In this document: positions 21,687 to 33,800 of the stretch, piece by piece
Position numbering within the stretch: position 1 is the stretch's first letter
Layout of the letters: the number at the start of each line of letters is the position of its first letter
Source: Lepisosteus oculatus
Taxonomy: Eukaryota; Chordata; Actinopteri; Semionotiformes; Lepisosteidae
Direction: 5' to 3'
Assembly (NCBI RefSeq): GCF_040954835.1
Contig: NC_090706.1
Coordinates: forward strand, 27,971,148-28,035,147
DNA length: 64,000 nt
Notes under the pieces: generated by a model
Told to the model about the DNA's origin: nothing
The model's database searches: none
Seen by the model: only the letters and a program-made list of their open reading frames with translations
Program-made: the position numbers and the translations under genes

Positions 21687-22600
21687 GGCCTGGGGTCGCC
21701 CCCGGCAACAGGAGCAGCAAACAAGGCCGCAGCCCGACGTTCACTTGAGGCCTTGTCGGCAAATGCAGCCCGTGACCAATCCACCCAACCCGTTAGTCTG
21801 TATGTCACGCGGCTCTTACAAATTCTGTACATATTTAACAGCTGCTACTGTGCCCGTAAATATAAGAATTGCAATAGCCCTACAGTTATGGTGTATGCAT
21901 GATGTACCTCTGAATGTAGCTGTATCTAATGTAAAGAAGTAGAACTACTTTTTCTGTGTAAAGAACTCATTTCGGATTGTTGCCAAGCCAAAGCAGGGCC
22001 TCGGCGCGGGAAGTTATGTTGTCATAGACTGAGTGTGAAGCACAAGCCTCAGGAGTGCGTTTCAGATGGACAAAAAGCGTTTAGCTCGTGAAAGACATAC
22101 AACACAATCTCTATCAAAAGGACTATACATTAGATTCTGTAAATACAACTCACACTTGGCGGCAGCACTGTAAAGTGAAGGCAGCATACTGTAAATAGCA
22201 ATTTCTACACATACCATACTTGTACGATGCATTTAAATAGGAAACAAAGTGTTCTTCAGTATCCAGTGTTTTGTAAAAACGTCACTTTCTGTATAGCATA
22301 GCAGTGTGGTTTTGTGTAATGGTAAGGGGTTCAATACACCATCACAACCAGAATAACAGAATATTGGTGAGCGTTCTGGCGCACTATGGCTGCCGTCTCA
22401 TCATCCAGGTGGATGCTGCACACTGGTGGTGGTGGAGGGGAGTCCCCATTACCTGTAAAGCGCTTTGAGTGGAGTGTCCAGAAAAAAAGCGCTATATAAG
22501 TGTAAGCAATTATTATTATTATTAATATTTGCCTGTACTGTATTTTGTACGTTGAAACAATCTTTCATGGTTGTAATAAAGTATATGCTTGAACTCTGTA
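21687..22600 (+). other. GPR151: GPR151 3' UTR with poly(A) signal and SINE tail
   Basis: The first clear AATAAA after the stop is at 22575-22580, followed by a GT-rich stretch. This gives a 3' UTR of about 900 nt that would include the SINE fragment at 22365-22520. Confidence 0.5.
22365..22520 (+). mobile_element. 5S-type SINE, 3' end only
   Basis: Matches the 3' portion of the longer copies at 23090-23435 and 61325-61730: GTGAGCGTTCTGGCGCACTA, then GTAAAGCGCTTTGAGTG, then GCGCTATATAAGTGTAAGCA, then an (ATT)n tail. The 5S head is missing. Confidence 0.8.
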
Positions 22601-25600
22601 GTTGATGGTTTCTCGTTTTTAGGGATGTGATGCTAAAACACATTTCACTTACTGCCATTGTCAACAAATGCTTTAGGAGTTAAATGTTGACTTATCATTT
22701 CTGTTGAAGTGCACAGCAATGGAAAGAGCAACAATGTGCTTGACTCTATCCAATCCAAATGAAAGGAAGTAATGTGAGAATTAAATGAAGCATTAAGTGG
22801 ACATGGTTCGCAAATTGTGACCTCTTTGGTCACTATGCTACAAAGAGGGATACTGCTGCCAATCTCCTACTCTTAAAAAAACAAAGGAATCTCAGAAAAA
22901 TTAAGGGAACTCAGTCTTTCTTAAGAGAGCATGGGAGGATTTGATCTGAAACGCTGAAGGGCACTGACAAGCCAATTTTGCACAATCGGGAAAGTTTATC
23001 AGACCTTCACACACAAGAGGGAATTAGGAATATGTAGAACAGGGAAGCATGAGGACTCGGACCTGTGCACAAAGGGGTGGAAAGTCTTCTCTCCAGCAGC
23101 CATATCACTCTGCCACTCACAACTGGCAATCCACTGAAGCTAAGCAGGTGTGGGCCTTGTCAGTACCTGGATGGGAGACCTCCAGGCTTACCAATCATGG
23201 CCTCCTAATAATCCCCCCTCTATGAATTGGCTTCATTACTCTGTTCTCCTCCCCACTGATAGCTGATGTGTGGTGAGCGTTCTGGCGCACTATGGCTGCC
23301 GTCATATCATCCAGGTGGGGCTGCACACTGGTGGTGGTGGAGGGGAGTCCCCATTACCTGTAAAGCACTTTGAGTGGAGTGTCCAGAAAAGCGCTATGTA
23401 AGTGTAAGCAACTATTTATTATTATTATTATTCTCTGGGAGAAGGCGTGGGGGCTCCCCTAAGGGACTGGGAACCCCTGCTGGAAAAGATAAATCAGGGC
23501 TACACATTTAAATGTTGTGCACCTTTCGGCACAGTTAATTAAGTAATTCACTGGGATCAAGGATCAGAGTTAAAAATAGAATCGATTCGTTGCTTAATTC
23601 GCCTGATTCTGAAGCTCTCCCAGTCTTTACACAGGTGACCTGCAAGACTTACTGGATTGCGGCACTCTAGGGAGAGCGCACTGTAGACCTCCTAATTAAA
23701 GCAATACGTCAAAAAGACAGTAAAGGATATAAAAAGACAAAAGGGTTAAGGAGATGTGAAACAGAGGCTTTAACGTACTACAATGGTTACTACCATGATC
23801 CCCCAAGTATTTCACTATTTCACTATGGTATGACAGTTTTTTTATTTTTCTTTTCTGTAATGACCAATGAGAGGAATGGCAATCCGGCAGATCTTATCGA
23901 GACTTAACTTTCCCCAATTAAGCACAGAGACAGGGTAAGGAGGATCCTGGAGCCCAAGATAAGATTTAATCTATATATTTTCTCCAAGACTGTGGAGCTG
24001 GAATACCACAGCAGCACAGCGAGTGTGTGCGTCTAATCCTGTGAGTCCGTGTTGAATAAAATCTGCATCTGGTAAAAATTCACCATGTCTGTGACTTTGT
24101 ACGTTGCGTATTGAATGGGCAATGCCTTTCTGTTTTCAGAATTGAAATAAAACCTAAATAGAACTATTTACAGAGCTGGAGCTAGACCAAAAACAGGATA
24201 ATGAATCATCTTTCCAGGTAATATCAAGCCTGAACCATGCTTTAAAAACAACAAATTTCCTACATGATTGACGAAATTTGGTTAGTTCACAGTTTCACCT
24301 CAATACATTCAGTCTCTAATACACAGATCATTACAGCTACCCATTTTTAACCACTTTTTCCAATACAGGGTTGCATGGGGACCAAAGCCTATTCTGGCAA
24401 GTATTGGACACAAGGTAGGATATCACATGGCACACAAAGACACAAATACACACTCACAGAAAAACTTGTTGCCACCATATTCCCAAGACTTTTGTACATT
24501 TAAAAACTAAACTGAACTAGTGCCTTTATGATACACCAACAAAATTCTTAACCATCTTGTAAAATGTTGAATCTCTAGCCCCACACTAGTTCTCTCAACG
24601 TTTTTCTAAGACAATATGTTGGACTTTGATCTGTGAGCAGTGAAACTTATAGGGTTTGTATGCTGTGATGTTCGTCCTGCATAATAAACTTTGTTATTTT
24701 GATTAATATGAACTGTAAGAAGATCAATACAAATAGCAAAGAGTAACAGGGTAACTCCTTCCGCTAAGTACTGTATGTAAATTTACACTCTGGTGTTCAG
24801 ATAAACTAATGCCTGATGTGTCAGATTGCAGGGATGGGTGACATTTATGGTCACGAGCATCTTATTAAATAAAAGTTCTTAGGAGCGCATAGCCCCTAAA
24901 ATTGCACATTTAAACATTTTCGGACAGTGATTTATAACAAAATAGATTTTATTTTCTGATTTTTTTTCCATACTATGTAATGACTCTGTCGTGTTGTATG
25001 ATTCTTGATTAAATTATTCCTGAAAACAATAATTACTAAGATGAAAGAAAGGAGCCTTTTAACAGGATGTTTAAAGCAAAACCAAAACAGTCAACCCTTA
25101 AATGTGGGTGGTACATTCTACGATAATATTTAAGATACAAAAACAACCACCATGTCTAAAAACTCCAACAAGTCAACGATACTGAGCGAGACTGCTGTAG
25201 GACCCCCGTCTTCCAAGTGTTGGGAAATCTCAGGGACTGACGCTTCTACAGGACCTGGGCCAAACCAGGTGATTTAGAAAACTCACGACTTCAAGTGCAG
25301 CCTTCAAGTGAAATAGCTACCAAACTATCCTATACTTAAATAGAATTTACATCCAACTGCGAAGTGATGTTAAACTAACCCAGCTTCCTCCACAAAAATG
25401 TAAATGAGAGAAGCAGGCGAGAGGACATATCGGTTCCAAAAAACCCATCCTACACATAGAGAGTACAAATTCTGAACGATTTTAAACCCCTTTAATACAA
25501 GTTATAAACTTTTAAATACTACATTTAAAAATGACGACTGCATTACCCTGAATGGTGGTTGGAGTTAGACCTAGACTGGAGCGATACCAACATCTACCAC

Positions 25601-27088
25601 ACCTTTGCCTACAGCAAAACGCCTGAAACGTCAAAGTCACTGTCCAGACTATCTAAAAGTGGGCTCCCTGAGGTCTTTGTCAGTTACTTACCGTTGGTTG
25701 AACTACAGCTCTATTAAATTCATACCTATTACAGGCGCCAGCCACACTTTGTATGGCACAGAACAGCGACCTAACTTATGGAGTGGTGGTATTCTGGATG
25801 ACGTAATCTGTGGTGGAGCACCTCTCCAGCTACTTGAGTATCAACAGCCCAGAAATATTCCAACCTCAGCCTTTCTTTTAGAGGCCTGACAGAGAACATC
25901 GGGCTATAGATTCCCTATGCTGTTCTGTACATTGACTGCTGAGATGCTCCTGCAGAGTGGGGTTGTATTACTTTTTTTCACATTTGTGCAAATCACCACA
26001 ATAGCCTTTTGTCTCCAGTCTTTCGCTGCTCATCCATCTTCCTGTACCTCATTGTAAGTTACCGCCAACAGCTGCTACAAGTCAACACAAACTGTCTTTT
26101 TCTGAAGGTTTCAATCCCTCTGCCCTCGACATTGTCACATCACTGCCTGTAAACCGCTTTTCAAGATCAGAGGTGTAGAGTGAAAAGTAAATGCAAAACT
26201 GTTCTGTGTGCCTTTAAGGAATACCTGGTGCGCTGTGTCAAAGAAGGGTTTAAATAGTTGTGATGTGATTTGTCTGGCGATAACCCCCGATGTCAGGGGA
26301 TAAATACCTTCTACTCCTAAATCCTCCCAGGTGAAATGTAGCAAGTACAGGTTAACTCAATTCTGAAACGAAAGGTTGTGGAACCCTCAACAGGTATGAA
26401 GGAGGAGTGGTTGGAACGGGAAAGTAAAAGACAAGAACGGCTGGCGTTTAGGGTCAGGGTCAAGGGGAAGAGCATGGAAAACCACAACCGCTGACGCAGC
26501 GGTCAGTGGGCGACAGACGTTGCCTTCATCAGCTAGGACCTTGGTTTTTATACCCTCATCATGTGAGATTTAAGCCCCCAAGACCATAGTATTCACCACA
26601 TGCTCAAAACCCTACAGTACCATGAGGGTGTGTGGGACGGCCTGCTGGGATGGCAGACAACTGCTGATGGATGTTGCAATATTAATACTGGTAACAATAA
26701 TGCAAGTTAACACAAAACAAAAATTACTATGTGTATTTTGCAACATATACCCACCTTTCCTTGTTTTCATGATTCTGTCCGGCACTGTACATATGCACAT
26801 TATACACAGAAAATGCATGCAAACATGCACACAAAACTAACGCCAATGCTTTATTACTCACCTTCCTCCATGCGTGTTCCTATATGCCAAAAAAGCTGCA
26901 GTCATGTCAATACACAAATAACTACAACACATGCTCACTACCAAGCATCCGAACAGTCTTCTCCTGCTTCACAAGAGCGCGAGACAGGTTGCATCTAGGA
27001 CCGTCAGTGGTGTTCTCTGCAGCTGCGCTACATCCCATTCAGAAAAACACAAGCACAACAAAAGCAGCGGGAGCCTGGTTATAAAAAA
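22601..27088. other. Intergenic region GPR151-TCERG1
   Basis: About 4.5 kb between two convergent genes. It has one SINE (23090-23435) and a family A fragment near 24350-24480. From 24500 to 27080 I see only AT-rich unique sequence and no gene. Confidence 0.6.
23090..23435 (+). mobile_element. 5S-rRNA-derived SINE (SINE3-like), internally deleted
   Basis: The head (about 23096-23195) resembles 5S rRNA: GCCATATCAC, then GAAGCTAAGCAGG, then GTACCTGGATGGGAGACC. The body and 3' end match the other copies and finish in (ATT)n. Compared with 52765-53299 it lacks about 150 bp of the middle. Confidence 0.85.
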
Positions 27089-27618
27089 AAAAACAGTGGG
27101 AGGTTGCCTTTATTCCAGTAAACTTGTACAGAAACATAGCAACAAGTCCAAATTAAACATTATGACCGTAGAAACATTTAAACATTCAAACTGTATTGGT
27201 ACAATGACGACTCTTTCAAAAGGCCGCCACCTGCACAGCCATCTGTCACATGAACGACTGAATATATATATAGATATATACATACCCATTATCAAATTCT
27301 TTTTACAGGTTGCAGAACCACAGATGTTGTAACAGCAATATATATTCACTTCTATATATATATGCTTGTGGGCAATCCCTTCTGAAATAACCTGGTTTTC
27401 ATCGCTACCTGGAATAATTAATCCGAAACAGCTTGCGTTCCCGAGCGCTACCGTATTGACAATGATCACATTTGGTTTCTATAAATACGGGGATATTCCA
27501 TGGTGTGACACAACATACAGTTAATACTGTGCGTTTACACGTCTTCTGGATGGCTCATGCATAGCGCGCGCCGAGGTGGAGGGCGGCAGGGGCCGGCCGG
27601 CCAGACTGGCGCGCGCCA
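27089..27618 (-). other. TCERG1: TCERG1 3' UTR with poly(A) signal
   Basis: TTTATT at 27109-27114 is AATAAA on the minus strand. It is followed on that strand by a long T tract (complement of the A run near 27081-27093), as expected for a downstream U-rich element. This gives a 3' UTR of about 520 nt. Confidence 0.65.
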
Positions 27619-27820
27619 TTACTTGGTGGAGCGGCGCGTGGGCTCAGACGCCGTGGGGGGAGGGGGGGGGCCCCGGCGGTCCAGGTCCTCGATGTACGCC
27701 ATGATGAGCTTGCGGCGCTCCTCGGGCACGCAGTCCAGCACCAGGTACCGCTTATCGTTCTGCAGGATCTTTTCAACGTCTTTCAGGTGCTGGTCTGACT
27801 CCTGTATCAATTTCCGGGAT
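27619..27820 (-). CDS. TCERG1: TCERG1 terminal coding exon: FF6 and C-terminus
   Basis: Acceptor AG at 27822-27821. Encodes [20 protein letters not shown] and the FF6 core [20 protein letters not shown], then the tail [17 protein letters not shown]. Stop TAA at 27621-27619. Confidence 0.95.
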
Positions 27821-30800
27821 CTGGGCGTTTTCCGGCACGTCGGGGAGGACAACAAGACGAGAGACGACAAAAACAAACAAAAAAAACCCTTTCAACTTAG
27901 ACCGACACTTTCACAGGGTGCGATAAGCCGTCGAAGTGAAACACACTTGGCAGCAGTCAGCAGGAAACGTAAGTGTAAGTGCTGCTCCGTCCGAGATTAA
28001 AATGAGGGGCCCCAATTAACAAGACGCTACAGCTGCGAGATCAGAACGAGACTTTTTGCAGTAAAAAAAACAGTAAAAGCAGAAGCCAAAGTTTTAAGAG
28101 GATTCACATTATCTTTGTTAATATTCCCATGTGAGGAAACGGAGATGTACTGCAGGTGTTAGGGTCTTTGCACTCCCACCCCTGATCAAGAACTATATGC
28201 CCAAATGGTTAAGCTTGGCTGGACTACAACACACTTTGCTCTGCACACCAGAAACGTCACCCACCTGTATGTGATGAACTTTGTTTCTTTCAGAAGCGTT
28301 CTGAAGTCTGCTTTGGCTGTGATGTATTTGTCTTTGATGTAGTCTTCAAACTCCCTCTGTTTTTTCTGAAATATGAAAGAATTCAGCACATTAGGGTTTG
28401 TTTCGACACCATGACGCCTTACAAGGGAAAATGTGCGACTAGCTGTGACGCCAAGTACTGCAAGCAATGCGATGCCCACATCACAGATGACAAAGCCAGG
28501 GGCTAGTGGCAGAGCTCTCGTTGGCCTTACCCGGTCGCTACTCGAAAACTTGATACAGCGAGGGTCTTCCTTAATAATCTTTTTCACTTCTTTCCACGTT
28601 GTTGTTAGCGTTATCTGAGGAGAGAAAAAAAAGAGGATACGTTTCAAATTTTTTGAAGCAACAAAACTTAAGTCAATCATGATGTGCTTGGCCCTTTCCT
28701 GCCACGTTCTAACCTCACTGACCCCAACTCACGTGGACATCATGCGCGATGTGAGCATAAAATAGCCTTAAAATGAATTCTTAATCAAACACAAGAATGG
28801 GATCTTGTCAATTCTACATGCTCTGCTTCCTTCATGACCCGTTGTAAATGAAAAATGTAATTTTTGGAAAAGAATGAAGGACAGTGCCGAGACTATAGTG
28901 TGGTCACAAATGTGTTAAGGGAGTCTTGCGCTCTGCCTTACCGACGTGGTTTCGTCCAGCAGCTGCCTGAAGTGCTCCTTCTTCTTCTTGGTGAGCGACT
29001 CGATGTGCTCGTTGAAGAGCTTCTCCTTCTCGTCCCGCTCCAGCAGGGATGCCGACTCCCAGCGATGGTCCTTTCGTAGTGTCCGCCGGGTGTCTGACCA
29101 AGAAACGTCTGAGGAGCGCACCTGTAAGAGGATAACAGGCTCCATCAAAGCCCAGGCACACGCACTCTGGACGAATTTCTCTCCCAGAATAGAAACTGCA
29201 TAGATGAGACAGACGAGATCCTGTCCTCTTAACTTTAAAATATTATTTCGGACCATAGGAAACTACAACTCTGAGTGTCGGGGGCTCAGGGGGGAAGGGG
29301 GAATTCAGATTTCCCTCTAGGCAGACCCTCCTAGAGGGCTAGAACCAGCAGCAACAGCCCAGCTAGAGGGCTGCTAATGGCCAGTCTCCTTCGCCCCTGC
29401 CGTCAGATAATGATGCAAATATTTCAAAGCTTCTGCAAATCAGAGGAATCTGAATGTCAGTGAGGAGTTATAAATAAATAGGGGGGAAAACATGGCAGTT
29501 TGATACTCAATTCTACAGCAATAAAAAAACTGGGGAGCCCGACTGAAGTCACTGGTTCTCGATTGAAAGGATAACGATTCAATTATAATGAGCCACAGTT
29601 TGGAACATCCATCACTGCGCCGTAATGATCAGTGACCTCTCCAACAAAGAGGTGTGGTGTGCAAGAGCTGATAATGATTATATTCTACCCTGGAAGCAAA
29701 AGAATAAGAGAAAAAGAGTAAATAAAATTTGGCATTGTCAGAAGTCACCCACGGCAATATGCACTGTATGTATAATACATTTAGCACGGGTGATTCTCTG
29801 CTGCTGGAAGGTATCCGTGAGAGCGATTTGGATGTTTATGTAGATGATTTTAGTCCTTATCAAGACAACATGGGGAAATAAAGTAAATGCTTGCATATAT
29901 CCAAAAAGGTGTGCAGGTAAAATCCAGGAAAGTTAACAAGAATGTTTGCTTGTGTCGGGGGGATTGTTCATTACGGTGGTGAAACATGATCCAAATATCC
30001 CATTCTAAGGAGTACAAAAAAACAAACAAAAGGGAAGTCGGAATAGACTTCCTTCCTCAAAGAGAAGTGGATGCCTGTAACTGGTGAAGGTATAAATTTA
30101 CCATGAAGATTTACTATGGTAAATAATGGCCAATTCTTGAGCTGAACCCAGGTAAAGCAGTCCTCACCATATCGGACAACAGAGCCTTGAAGTGCTGGAT
30201 GGCCTCCTCTCTCTTGTGCTGCTCTCTCTCCCGGTCAATTTCCTTGGTCTGTTCGGAGCGCGCTTTCTGCACTTCCCTCTCCCTCTCCCGAAGGCTAGCC
30301 TCGATCCGAGCCTGCCGTTCCAGCTCCTTCTCTTTGTCCGAGTCTAAATTCTGAGCCGCAAGACAAAAAAAAGCCACCGAAAAATGAACCATATGGAAAA
30401 ATATTACCCACCTCCTCCCGACCTCCACAAGCTCACAGAACCCACAAGCAGTATGTATAGACCAGACGAGATGAGCTCGCACCCCATTCCACCTCTCCAG
30501 CCACTGTAAAGAGGTGATCACACACCAACAATAAAATTACATCTCTAATAATGCTTCTGTCATACAGAAGCTGACAAATGTAACAGCACAAAGATGCTCT
30601 TTAAAGTAGCATCTTCAGTGCTATGTCTGATGGTTTCAAAATTTGAACAATGTCACAGCCAAGTGAGGGGGGAGACAATGTCAATTTCAAGATGAAAAGC
30701 ATATTAAAATGAGAAATGCCAACCTTAGCCTGTTTCTCCACGTACTGCTTGAATAACTCTTCCCTCATAGCCGAGCTCTCCACTGCCTTGTAACGATGAT

Positions 30801-33800
30801 CGCTCTCCAGTTTGTCTTTCACTTTGCTCCAGCGCAGCTGACCATCAATGTGGTGGTCTGACAGCAGCTCGTAGAAATCATGCTTCACCTTTATGCATGG
30901 AGACAATAGAGGATGGCACACAGGCAATGAGAAGGAGGAAAATAAGCTTTTCCGTGAAAACATCTGACCAGATGTACTTGTGTCTTAAATGGTGCATATA
31001 GATGAGAATAGTAAAAGAATATCTGACTTAACACCCAACCATTTTGGAACTCTCAGTTGTTTAAATCTCAGCCTTAAAAGCTACAGCTCCTGCACTGCAC
31101 AGGTCAAGATTAGACCTACAGACAAGCCCATCTGCAAGAACCAGTCATCCTTTGGAGCAATGCAAGCTCCACACTGCCGCACCAGAGTGCTATCTCCAAT
31201 TCAAGGAGCGGCGCGTCTTGAAACATCAATACAGGCTTGCAAGTTTCCTGGCAAGTCACAAGAGCTTGCCTGCCCTGGTGGAGCTCTGCCAGTTGGTTCG
31301 CTGTCTGGGGAAAGCCTAGTCGCAGCTGGCCAGCAACGTGACCTAGGTTCGAACCAGCAAGATTACGCTACAGCTCTCAAGGAGCACCTTTACTGGTCGA
31401 GCCATGCAGGAGTCTCCAACATCTCACCTTTAACTGGAACCTAAACTCAGCACCCACAGGTCACACAGCAGGGATGACTTAAGAGGGAAAAAAAGGGCAC
31501 TTGAGAACTGAGAGGGCTGTATACCTTGGAAAAACTTAATGCATCTATAACATTTGCGATGTTAACATAATATGAATTAAGTTAGCATAACAGGACTGAT
31601 CTGATTTAATCATGCCAGAGAAATCGGAAGACAAGGTACAAATCCTCAGGAATAAACCAGAGGCGGAAATGCTGGAGACTGGTTAAGCGTGTCCAGAGCT
31701 GTGTACGGCCCCTTCAGTGTATTTATACATCAACAATTTCAGTGTCGGAACGGGAGACGGTGATTAATTGTGGCTGCGAGACTTGTGGAACGCAGACCGC
31801 AGCATGTCTGTGGTGTGCAGGGCTGGGATCCAGGCTGAACAACTCTGTGTCTGGTAATGAACTCCTCCGCTGACCCCCAGCCTCCCCACTCTGCCCCCCA
31901 CCTGCTCCCCCCTGCCAGGTCACCCTTGCCATTCCTCTTCAGGCGACATTTCAGACTCATTAATCTTTAACATGTGACCTTTCATTCTGAGAAGCAGTCT
32001 TTTTTTTTTACATCTGAACTGTTTACCCTCACGATTAATATGCCTGCTTAAGTGCAAGGCTTTAAACCTAGATAAAAGCTCATTTGCAGAGTGAGGCATA
32101 GAGATGTGTAGGAACGGTTATTTTTTTAAATGGGAGGTGACCACAAATTAGTTTCAAAATATCAGTATTGCAACTTGAGCAACTTTTAAGATCTTCTGAC
32201 CTTAAAAGGCATAAAAGTGATTAAATGCAAGAGAAAAAAATCAAACTGTGCAATATATACACATAGTACTCCGCGTGGTACTTACGTACAACAACAAATA
32301 TAAATGCATCCAATACATTTCAAGTACTAATTGCTACAGGTACCTTGAACAGGCATCAAGAGCAAAATGTTTTTTCTCAAAAGAGAACCGAACGATCTGG
32401 AGAAACAAGTACACCAAGATATACTACCAAGGACACCAAGGTATAGTACCAGCAGTGGAATTATTACTGCCAGTCACTCTTTAGAAAAATCACCCCTTAC
32501 TTAATAACACCCATCAGCCAAAGAACGGGATTCTTCCTATCTGGGCCCTTCTAAGCAATAGGACTAGCAATAGGTACATGAGCTAGACCCATCTCTTCGC
32601 AGTGAAACAGACATGGCTGCCTTCCACTCCCAAGGAAAATATTTATAAGAACAATTACAAATGAGAGGAGGCTATTCAGCCCATCAGACTCGTTTGATAG
32701 TCAGTAGTTAACTGATCTGACGATCTCATCCAGTCCTTTATTGGAAAAACCTAGATGACTGGTTTCAACCACAGGGCCGGATAGGTAATTCCACATTCTC
32801 ACAATCCTTTAGGAAAAACGTGCCTCCTGTTCTGAGTTTTAAATGCACTTCTACAGTTGCCACCTGCGACGTCTGGTTAATGTTTCACCGTACATTGTGA
32901 AGACGTCTTCTGGGTAGTCTCCCAATACCCTTAAGGATTTTTAATACTTGTATCAGTTCCCCTATCCTGTCACTGTAGGACATTACCTTAAACTCCTAAA
33001 AGTATCTGGTTACTCTTCATTGGACTGATTCAAAATAAGTCGTATGAATTCTCTATAATATGGTTAGCATACTTGTACATTATATTCTAAATGAGGCCTT
33101 ACTAGTGCCTTATAAAATTTAGCATCTTTGTTAAAAAAATAAATTAACTATATATCCTAAATTTGTTTGCCCTTTTATAGCTTTTCCCACTTCATCTAGA
33201 TGTAAATGTGTTCAACATCCAGATTCTTTCATAAGTAACCTTATTTCAGGTTCTCTCTTTTGTTTTTTACAGTATGCAAAACCCTGCACTTGTCTACAGT
33301 AAATGCCATTAGCCAGGTATTGGTGTAGTCTTGAATTTTAGCTCAGTATTTTTGCATTTGGTGTGTTTATTAACATTTGCCAAATTTCTAATCTGCCAAT
33401 TGGAGCAGCATATTAGCTGTATCAGAATCGAGATCATTCATATAAATTAGGAAGAGAACTGGTCTTGGTACAGATCCTTGTGGTACTCCACTAATGAAGC
33501 CACCACACTATCTGTACTCTTTTATCTAAATGTAGTGTTCCTTTATTTCTACCGTTTTCTATTTGACAATTCTCAATCCAACTGATTAAAATCGGATCCA
33601 AATATGGTGCTCCTGTGTGGAGAAACAGCACTCAGGCTCCATGCCAGGGTGACACATCCAGCAGTCCTATGCTGTATGGTACCTTCTCCCAGTCTGCTGT
33701 TCTCGCTCGTTAACCCACGGGCACAACCGAGCGATCTCTGGGCTTACCTTCTCTCCCCGCGTTTTGGAGTCCTCCTTCTCCTTCTTTCTGAGAGCGGTCA

